Of a DNA stretch of 64,000 nucleotides, positions 57,281 to 64,000 are shown one piece after another (positions within the stretch are counted from its first letter, which is position 1; every line of letters starts with the position of its first letter). The translations under genes were made by a program, and so were the position numbers. This DNA is from Heterohyrax brucei (taxonomy: Eukaryota > Chordata > Mammalia > Hyracoidea > Procaviidae): assembly GCA_028571685.1 (NCBI GenBank), contig CM053166.1, forward strand, positions 63,140,111 through 63,204,110, read 5' to 3'. The notes below the pieces were generated by a model, which was given only the letters and a program-made list of their open reading frames with translations, ran no database searches and was not told the DNA's origin.

Positions 57281-57282
57281 AC

Positions 57283-57309
57283 TAGTTAGGAAGACCCTGA
57301 CAGATCGAA

Positions 57310-57399
<90 letters not shown>

Positions 57400-57516
57400 T
57401 GTGTGTGATATTTGGAAAATCAAGGGTTCCCCGTGTGTGTGATATCTGGAAAATTAGAGGTTCCCCATGTAACTAGTGGAAAGGTACCCATAATAAATTC
57501 TCTATTTATTATTTGT
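57283..57516 (+). repeat. Direct repeat copy 1, containing compound microsatellite
   Basis: AGTTAGGAAGACCCTGACAG, the microsatellite, TGTGTGATATCTGGAAAATT and TAGTGGAAAGGTACCCATAA recur at 58361-58466, where the microsatellite is unexpanded. Confidence 0.87.
57313..57407 (+). repeat. Compound microsatellite (TC)23(GC)12(GT)12
   Basis: Pure tracts: TC at 57313-57358, GC at 57359-57382 and GT at 57383-57407. From 57358 to 57407 purine and pyrimidine alternate strictly for 50 bases. Confidence 0.97.
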
Positions 57517-57521
57517 GTAGT

Positions 57522-57652
57522 GTTTTTCAATCTATGGGAGCAGAAACAGACATTTATGTGTAACTTGTTCTTTCTCTTCACCAAGCAAATAATTATTCTT
57601 GATGTGAGGCTTTTCAAAGGGGGCAATAACATGAAAGGGTTGTAAGCATCCC
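57522..57652 (-). repeat. Inverted duplication, copy 2
   Basis: Reverse complement of 55059-55190, beginning exactly where the direct repeat 57283-57516 ends. Confidence 0.85.
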
Positions 57653-58360
57653 CCACAGTCCTGTCCTTGGTACCATCTCTTCTCTCCACACTCTTGGCTC
57701 TGGCCATTTCATCTGCCATAGTGACTTTAACTAAAATATAGCAGTCTCAAACATCTGTAACCGCAACTTCTTCCTTATGTTTCCAATTACTATACTTCAC
57801 TCCCTGACTCAGCACCTCTAACTCTAAATGTCCCATCTTTCCCCAAAACCTTCTCTTCTTTTTCATTTCCCAGTTTTTGTTCACATCATCACCATATTCC
57901 CAGTCACTTGATACATGTCCCTCTGTGAATAAAAGATTGTCAGTGGATGCTCACTGTATACAGAAGGAGATAAACCTTTCAGTATGTCGTACAGGCCCCC
58001 ATATACATAATTCATCCTGACTCATCTTCATGACTTTGTTTCCCACCAGCACCCCTTACCTTTTGAAGTTCTTACCTCTTTAGTTACTGTTGGTTTAACA
58101 GCCACCTTTTAGGCCTCTGGACCTTGCAGGTAGCATGTTATTCTCATTCTAATGCATTTCATGTCAAGGTGGGTCCCTTCTGAAATGTGTGAAGCTCAGC
58201 AGATAAAAGTTGGAACCTCATTATTGTGTAGGTTGAGCATTCTATTAGGTGATGCTTCCTGGATGTGTTAAGTTTGGAAAACTTCTGTAAATGTTGCATT
58301 TTTTCCCTTTATTTCTGTGAGATGAAGCCTGCAAGAATAATTATGGCTTTCCTGTGTGAT

Positions 58361-58466
58361 AGTTAGGGAGTCCTGACAAACTGGATTTTGCGTGTGTGTG
58401 TGATATCTGGAAAATCAGTAACTAGTGGAAAGGTACCCATAATAAATTCTCTATTTATTATTGGTA
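58361..58466 (+). repeat. Direct repeat copy 2
   Basis: AGTTAGGGAGTCCTGACAAA, a short GCGTGTGTGTGTG tract, then GGAAAATCAGTAACTAGTGG and TACCCATAATAAATTC. It preserves the short form of the microsatellite. Confidence 0.85.
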
Positions 58467-58736
58467 TATTGTCATACAACAAATTGATGGCACCAGAGTG
58501 CCACTCGCTTTATTGGTGGCTTGTGTTACGACATTGTGTTTTTCAAAATCTGTATTACCAACCAGAAATTTAAACATACTCAGTTAGTAAGGATGCATTC
58601 CAATAATGAAAACACATGCCATCAAGAAAGAAATTTTTAAACAAAAATTTAGTAACAAAGGGTATTAAGATTTCCCAAACAAGCCATCATGTTCTTTCAC
58701 ATATTGGTTACTTTACATCAACTGTTCCTTGGCTTA

Positions 58737-58901
58737 GAGCCATGATGGAGCAATGGTTTAAGAGCTTGGCTGCTAACCAAAAATGTCAGCAGTTCAAATC
58801 CTCCAGCTGTTCCTTGGAAACCTTATTAGGGAAGTTCTGCTTGTCCCGTAAGGTTGCTATGAGTCAGAATTGAGAGGACAACAGTGGGTTGGCTTGGTTC
58901 C
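58737..58901 (+). mobile_element. AfroSINE-type SINE
   Basis: AGCCATGATGGAGCAATGGT head, CAGCAGTTCAAATCC and GTTGCTATGAGTCAGAATTG. Confidence 0.9.
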
Positions 58902-58949
58902 TTAGCTTCAAATGCTTTCTTCATCTAGTTTCTTGGCAAATTCATATTT

Positions 58950-59128
58950 AGCCTAGTTCCTGGAGATGAAAATGATTAAACACTTCACTACTAGCTGAGA
59001 GATTGGCATTCAAACCCACCCAGATGTGCCAGCTTTGAAAACTTTGTAAAACAGTTCTATTCTGCATACATGGGCCATGATCATCAGAACCAACAGAACC
59101 AACTTAACAGCAACTAACGACAACAATA
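58950..59128 (+). mobile_element. AfroSINE-related SINE, diverged
   Basis: AGATTGGCATTCAAACCCAC, AACAGTTCTATTCTGCATAC and AACTTAACAGCAACTAACGA. Confidence 0.72.
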
Positions 59129-59559
59129 AGATCCAGTTCAAATGTCACCTCCTCTATGAAGTCTTCCAAGATTTTCTCTGGCAGACTTTGAAATTATCCC
59201 TATCACCTGCCTTGAACTTTATACACAGGCTACTAAAGCACCTATCCTAAATTACTAGCATTAGTTATTCATTAGCATTAATTATTCTCAAGGGCAGCTG
59301 CTTTGTATAATTGGTCTTTTATTCTCTTTGGGACAGGATGTGGGGTAGATAATAAATGTGCATTGGATGAAGAAACAATGAATTAATGAATGGGCTCCTC
59401 TGAGGCATGTACCACCTTTTATCTCTTATTGCCTTTGTTTGGATATACCGTCTCCCTTCTTAGATTAAAATGTCTTCCAGAGTGAGAGCAGTGTGACCCA
59501 TTTTTACATGCCCAGTCAGAGTCTCCACCACTCATACATCAGTTTGTTGTTCTGTAGTG

Positions 59560-60090
59560 CCTCAGGTGTTGCTACAATGCTGCAAGCTATGTCATGGGTA
59601 TTTCAATACTAGCAGGGTCACCCATGGTGGACAGAGTTCAGTAGAGCTTCTAGACTTACAAAGACTAGGAAGAAAGATCTGGTAATCTTCTTTCAAAAAT
59701 TATTCAATGAAAATTCTAAGGACTAGAACTAAATATTGTCTGATACGGAAACCCTGGTGGCATAATAGTTGAGAACTATATCCACTAAGCAAAAAGTCAG
59801 CAGTTTAAATCTATCAGATGCTCCTTGGAAACTCTATGGGACAGTTCTATTCTGTCCTACAGAGTTGCTATGAGTCAGAATCGACATGACAACAATGGTT
59901 TTGGTTTATTGTCTGATATAGTCCTGGAGGGTGTGACCCCTAAGCTGGAAGGCACTCAAAATGCATAGTGGATACAACAGTAGACTCAAGTATGCCATCA
60001 ATCATGAGGATGGCATGAGACTGAGCAACATTTGACTCTTTTGCACATGGATTGCCATGAATCGGAGCCGACACAATGGTAACTAACAAT
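59560..60090 (+). mobile_element. Long tRNA-like SINE interrupted by an AfroSINE
   Basis: Pieces 59560-59745 and 59919-60090 (TGTTGCTACAATGCTGCAAG, TTTCAAAAATTATTCAATGA, GACACAATGGTAACTAAC) match the host repeat at 28990-29960. They are split by the SINE at 59746-59906. Confidence 0.7.
59746..59906 (+). mobile_element. AfroSINE-type SINE
   Basis: Flanked by a perfect 12-bp duplication TATTGTCTGATA (59734-59745 and 59907-59918). Confidence 0.95.
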
Positions 60091-62145
60091 AGCACCACCA
60101 CAGTCTCCTGTTTGAAATAATGAGCAACACTCTTGTGGGATCTGCTAACATATTTCAGGCTTTATAAAGCTATTTCACACACTGCTTCACTTGCCCTTCT
60201 CAATAACCCTGTAATCTAGGTATGACTAATTGGTGTTATGTCTATGCAGCATACAAAGCAGTTACATATAGAATCCTTGGAACTCTGCTTTCTTGGTTTA
60301 AAGAGCAATGTTTACTCCATGCAATGCTCTTAAGAAAAGGCAGATGTACTCATCAATCCTTTGGTTTGGCTTGAAGTTTGAGAATGGATCTAGAGGTTCA
60401 GCAGTGCTCTATATTTACCCCTCCTGAATGAATCTAATATGAATTACTAGAGTGAGCATGAAGGTTTGGAATATAAATAAGACAGAAGAAAATAAAAGGG
60501 GTGGGGAATGGAAGAATCTGAACTCATACTTTGAGCAAGAAAAACACTTTAAAAAAACTTTAGGGGCCTGAAAAGAGACCCCTCAGTTCCCATCTGATGG
60601 GGTGCTATACATGGCACCATCGAGAGATACTCAGTTTCTAAAACATCTAGGTAGGTATACTTTTAAGTATACTATTAAGTTCCTTTAAGAGAGACCTTAA
60701 GAATACTAAGTCAAGTGCCACAGAGTCCGAGAAAACTGAATCTATATAGCCTTGGCCAACCTCAGCCCACCACTTGTTTCAAAGGCAATACTGCTCTGTG
60801 TTAGAAATATTTTTCAAACTGTACACAGAGAGATCTGGCAAGCAAGGTCACTTTGGGCTGGCAACTCCTATGAAAATAATCTTCACAACATCTGGGCAGC
60901 CTACTGCCCTACCTCTCCTCCTCCCCCACCCAGCTGACCACCCACCCCCTGCTCCTGGAGCCCAAGGGCTGTGCTTTATGCACCTATGGACCTGCTGCAC
61001 CAGACACAGTGCCTGATACGGAATGGGTGATCTCATGAGGGACAGCTAGACAGAAGTGGACCCTCCTCACTGTAGCCTGAAATCTGATCCAAAGCTTAGG
61101 AGGAAGGTTGGGGTTGGGAAAGCAGCACAGGACCGGGGTTAATACCCAGCATCCAATGGCATGGTTTCCTCATCCAGCATAAATGCAGAACTGTTCTCTG
61201 CTCTTGAAGGTTCAAGAGGCTACTTGACAACTGGTCAGAGCAATTGTTAGACAACACATCCATGGGTTCTGCAGGTGTACTAATAACTGCTAAAGCCCCA
61301 GGAGGTATAGGAGTTCGTTCGCAAGCTGTTTTGGGAACAGTTACTTATTCCCACTGACCCTACCCTGGATGATCTGTCTGACCCTCCTTAGAGGAGGGGT
61401 ACTCTCACTGACCCCATCCCTCCTTCTAACTCCTGACTTTGGGGGTCCTGCACGCACACAGCCCCTTGTGTTGGAGGGAGGAGTCTCAGCCCTCCTCCCT
61501 GCCAAACAGTTTGCCCACATCAGCCCTGCTGGGTGGGTGGCTTGACCATCCTGTGTTAGGATGGGATGGTAGAGTGGGAGGCATTTGCCAAGAAGGCTCT
61601 ACAGCCTTCGGGAGATCCATGACAACTAGTGAACCACTGAGAATCAGGGTCAAGAAGGTCTTGTCCAGGGTCCAATCCTTCCTCCTGTTCAAGGTCACAT
61701 TTCAGGTGCCAGCATAACAGTGCAAAGTGGTGCATACAAATGAGGGTACAGTGTAGAGATCAATTTGGAGCTAAGGACTGACCTTCGAGCTACCCTGTAG
61801 TAACAGTCTCATGCCTCCCCTGCTCCCTTCTCTTTCCCCATGCAGTGAAGAATCCAGCAATCACAGGCTTGTTGGCCTTTGGACGTAAAGGGGTGGAGGA
61901 GGGCTTGAAGTCTGTCCCCAGACCTTCATCTTAGGCACCTGTCTAGGGACAAACCAAATCCTTCCCCCAAGGGAGGGTTCATGGCCCAGTGCTCTGGATC
62001 GGCTCAATCCCTGCCCGTGAACTGGAAGTCTGGGGCCTCCCGGTGGCACCCCCCGCCAGACGGACGCCCCGCGCGCCTCCCGAATGCCACCTGTCCGAGT
62101 GCAGGAGGAGGAAAGGAGGGAGCGCAGAAGCGCGCGGCGACTGAC
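60091..62145. other. 5' end of intron 1 near the promoter
   Basis: A possible 21-nt SINE tail (GTCAAGTGCCACAGAGTCCG) lies at 60710-60730. GC content rises from about 60880. No exon or RNA gene recognised. Confidence 0.5.
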
Positions 62146-62191
62146 CTGAGATGCCGCCCCCCACCACGACCACGTCGCATTTGTTGCTCAT
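62146..62191 (-). CDS. MAOB: MAOB exon 1 coding part (residues 1-15)
   Basis: ATG at 62191-62189 opens MSNKCDVVVVGGGIS and leaves one base (G) of the Gly16 codon. The donor is CAG/GTCAGT. The segment is the first beta strand and glycine-rich turn (GGGISG, completed by exon 2) that binds the ADP part of FAD in the amine-oxidase fold. The MSNKCDVV start identifies MAOB. MAOA has a longer, different N terminus. The start context GAGCACCATGA has A at -3. The frame stays open upstream but has no earlier in-frame ATG within about 90 bases, so this ATG is the clear start. The exon joins exon 2 in frame (46 + 95 nt = 47 codons). Confidence 0.97.
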
Positions 62192-62420
62192 GGTGCTCGC
62201 CCCGCTCTGGGTCGCTCCGGCGCCCACTGCTCTGGTCTCGGACTCGGACCCGGCCAGCCGCTGACGACTCCAAGGCAGTTGCGCCTGTGCGGAGCAGCTA
62301 TATGGCCCGCCCCCGGGCGCCTGGAAGCTGAGCTCCGCCTGCCGCAGATGCGCAGCTGAGGCCAGGAACTGGCCACCTCCCTCAGCTTGCGGCCTCAGAG
62401 GCCTGGGGGCGGGAGATCAA
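62192..62420 (-). promoter_or_regulatory. MAOB: MAOB 5'UTR and core promoter region
   Basis: The region upstream of the ATG is GC-rich and has many CpGs. On the minus strand a GC box (GGGGGCGGGCC, about 62304-62314) sits immediately upstream of a TATA-like CCATATAG (62298-62305). A second GC box (GGGGGCGGGA on the plus strand) is at 62405-62414. From the TATA-like element, transcription would be expected near 62270, giving a 5'UTR of about 80 nt with no upstream ATG. The human MAOB promoter is described as Sp1 sites plus CACCC and TATA. The Sp1/TATA arrangement is visible here. The transcription start is inferred. Confidence 0.7.
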
Positions 62421-62616
62421 GCACTAGGGAGGATTGGTCACATGTGGTCCCATAAAGGCTGGTCTGGTGTCACTACCAGTTGGCCTTCTGCGTGGCGTTT
62501 CCCTATGGGCCTCCCAAGTGCTCTGTGGAGTTTGGAGACCGGGAGGATGGCAGATCAGGGCGCCTTCCTCGGGCGCCACAGTTATGCCACTGTGTGCAGC
62601 AGTAATGATCACACTG

Positions 62617-62786
62617 TTGTGCGACTTCCAGTCGACTCCAAGTCACAGTGACCCTATAGTACACGTTAGAACTGCAGTGTTTCCAAGGCTGTAAATCTTT
62701 ACCGAAGCCAATTGCCACATCTTCCACAAACCACTGACCTCTTCTTTAAGCAGCAAAGGGCTTAAACACTGTGACACTAGGGCTCT
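62617..62786 (-). mobile_element. AfroSINE-related SINE (long subtype) upstream of the promoter
   Basis: GACTCCAAGTCACAGTGACC, GTTTCCAAGGCTGTAAATC, AGCCAATTGCCACATCTTCC and GTGACACTAGGGCTC. Confidence 0.85.
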
Positions 62787-62800
62787 TGTATGAAGATCCC

Positions 62801-62924
62801 AAACAAACCACTGCGAACGAACGAGCTCTCATACTAAGAGATCCTATAGGATAGAATAGAATGCTCTAAAGGGTTTCCAAGGCTGTAAGTCGTCACAGAA
62901 GCTGACTGCCACATTTTTCTACCT
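62801..62924 (-). mobile_element. AfroSINE-related SINE, partial
   Basis: AGATCCTATAGGATAGAATA, GGGTTTCCAAGGCTGTAAG and AAGCTGACTGCCACATTTTT. The head is missing. Confidence 0.72.
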
Positions 62925-63049
62925 CAGAGTTAACATTAACTGAGCACTTTATAGGCACCAGGCACTGCCCTAAAACCTTACAACAACCCATTTTACACTT
63001 GAGGACAGAGAGACTGGTGAGTGGAGAGGAAAGATAAAAAGGAAGAAAT

Positions 63050-63168
63050 CAGATAGGACAGAGCAGAACTGTCCAGTACAGTCTCTAAGGAGCACCTAGC
63101 AGATTACAAACTGCCTATCTTCTAATTAGTAGCTGTAGCTGTTTGCCACTTTGCCACCAGAGTTGCCA
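63050..63168 (-). mobile_element. AfroSINE-type SINE, partial
   Basis: ATAGGACAGAGCAGAACTGT, CTCTAAGGAGCACCTAGCAG and CTTTGCCACCAGAGTTGCC. The 3' tail is missing. Confidence 0.8.
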
Positions 63169-64000
63169 GGTGGGCAGGTAGGTACGTAAGCAGCTACATA
63201 GGTAAACCAGCAAGATTTCGCAACCCACTCTGATTCAACACAGTATTGTCATTTATTTTGACTCTCAAACCACTTCACCCTCCTTCCAAACTACTTCCTA
63301 CTCCACTCCCCCTACCCTTAAGCTCACAGGTAACTCAGGAAGCTTCAAATGCAGCACCTAAAGGAAAACATTCTGATGCCCTTAAATTGCTCCACTTTTG
63401 TAAGTGATCCCTACAGCCAATTGCATGTGATTAGGCAAGGACCCAGGAGGCTGGGGAGGGCAACAGGGGGGTGGCCTCTGAGGGGCAAGGCCCAATTCTA
63501 AGACTCCAGGAAGCAGTGAACAGTGTTAGTTATGTAGCCCTGGGAAGTGGAGCTAGAAACCCTAGCTTTGCCAACCATAGCAATGATTCAACAAAGCTAT
63601 ATGTGTTTAAACTGCTATGGTTCCAAACAATAAAGGTATATGTCTTCAGAACACTAGGAAAGCTGCCATTGGGAACTAAAAGTGAGAAGAAGAAAAGTAG
63701 CATGGCTTTTCAAGAAATAATGTGTGTAGTGCTCCGTTCAGAATAAGAGAGCTGTGGACCTGGGAGGGGCTGGCTCCAGGTCTGGTGAAGAGAGCCTGAG
63801 TCATATCTCCACCTCATCCTGCCCTAATCTGTGTATCCATCTGCTAACAAGGCATCCTGAGCTTCTGATACCCTCAGACTAAAAGAGGGTTTGATCATAC
63901 GTTTGGCTGACAAACCACTAGTGTCAGGGAAAGTCTCGCTGTAGTTCTGACTCGGGTTCTGGAAACTTCTCTCTTTCCTGCTTTGGGATAAAACAGACAG

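Larger units (their letters stand above)
23509..62145 (-). other. MAOB: MAOB intron 1 (about 38.6 kb)
   Basis: The donor GTCAGT is at 62145-62140 and the acceptor TAG is at 23511-23509, both on the minus strand. The intron splits the Gly16 codon after its first base. No further coding exon was recognised inside it. Nearly all recognisable content is mobile elements. Confidence 0.92.
62421..64000. other. Intergenic DNA upstream of MAOB
   Basis: Apart from three partial inverted SINEs (62617-62786, 62801-62924, 63050-63168), nothing is recognised. In other mammals the next gene in this direction is NDP, but no exon of it is seen here. Confidence 0.6.

Noticed and set aside
57313-57407. CRISPR or satellite array
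   Set aside because: It is a simple dinucleotide microsatellite without spacers, in a mammalian intron.
62189-62227. N-terminal extension of MAOB by 12 residues
   Set aside because: The upstream in-frame start at 62227 is GTG, not ATG. Mammalian MAOB starts at the ATG at 62191, which has a good context.
61981-62331. 116-codon plus-strand ORF over the MAOB promoter
   Set aside because: It is antisense to exon 1 in GC-rich DNA where stops are scarce. It has no domain, and its composition is Arg/Pro/Ser-rich as expected for random GC-rich sequence.

Overview
This is mammalian nuclear DNA carrying the 5' part of the monoamine oxidase B gene (MAOB) on the minus strand. Three coding exons can be read: exon 1 (62146-62191, residues 1-15 plus one base), exon 2 (23414-23508, residues 16-47) and exon 3 (19541-19678, residues 48-93). 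They join in frame, have consensus splice sites and encode the N-terminal FAD-binding segment of the enzyme. The rest of the gene lies beyond the left edge. Intron 1 is about 38.6 kb, intron 2 about 3.7 kb, and intron 3 runs off the window. A GC-rich promoter with GC boxes next to a TATA-like element lies just upstream of the start codon, followed by about 1.6 kb of upstream intergenic DNA.

The organism is an afrotherian, most likely an elephant. The evidence is dozens of copies of tRNA-like SINEs of the AfroSINE/AFRO_LA type, with GAGTCGGA-GACTCGACGGCA-like 3' ends and either a GGTTTGG or a CTTGG tail. They are accompanied by an RTE/BovB-like LINE and by L1 and MaLR-type LTR families with a lineage-specific look. 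Family names are from memory and were not searched.

Layout, left to right: 1-3181, 5' end of an inverted L1. 5.2-9.2 kb, SINEs, a solo MaLR-type LTR and an L1 3' end. 9.2-18.35 kb, an almost full-length Tigger1 DNA transposon split by two SINEs, a 35-nt SINE tail and a full-length dead L1 with a 13-bp target duplication. 19.5-23.5 kb, exons 3 and 2. 20-26 kb, SINE cluster and several MaLR-type LTRs. 26-42 kb, L1 3' ends, SINEs, MIR/L2 fossils, a long inverted repeat (32.17-33.62 kb) and another solo LTR. 41.4-46 kb, old L1, RTE and younger L1 joined in one block. 46-62 kb, SINEs, LTRs, a mosaic of duplicated segments with a compound (TC)(GC)(GT) microsatellite, then exon 1.

No other protein-coding gene, RNA gene, CRISPR array or operon is visible. 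The most unusual signal is a set of about a dozen extremely short (about 21-66 nt) insertions of the 3' tail of a CTTGG-tailed SINE. Several are flanked by target-site duplications, which argues that they are real retrotransposition events and not decayed SINEs.
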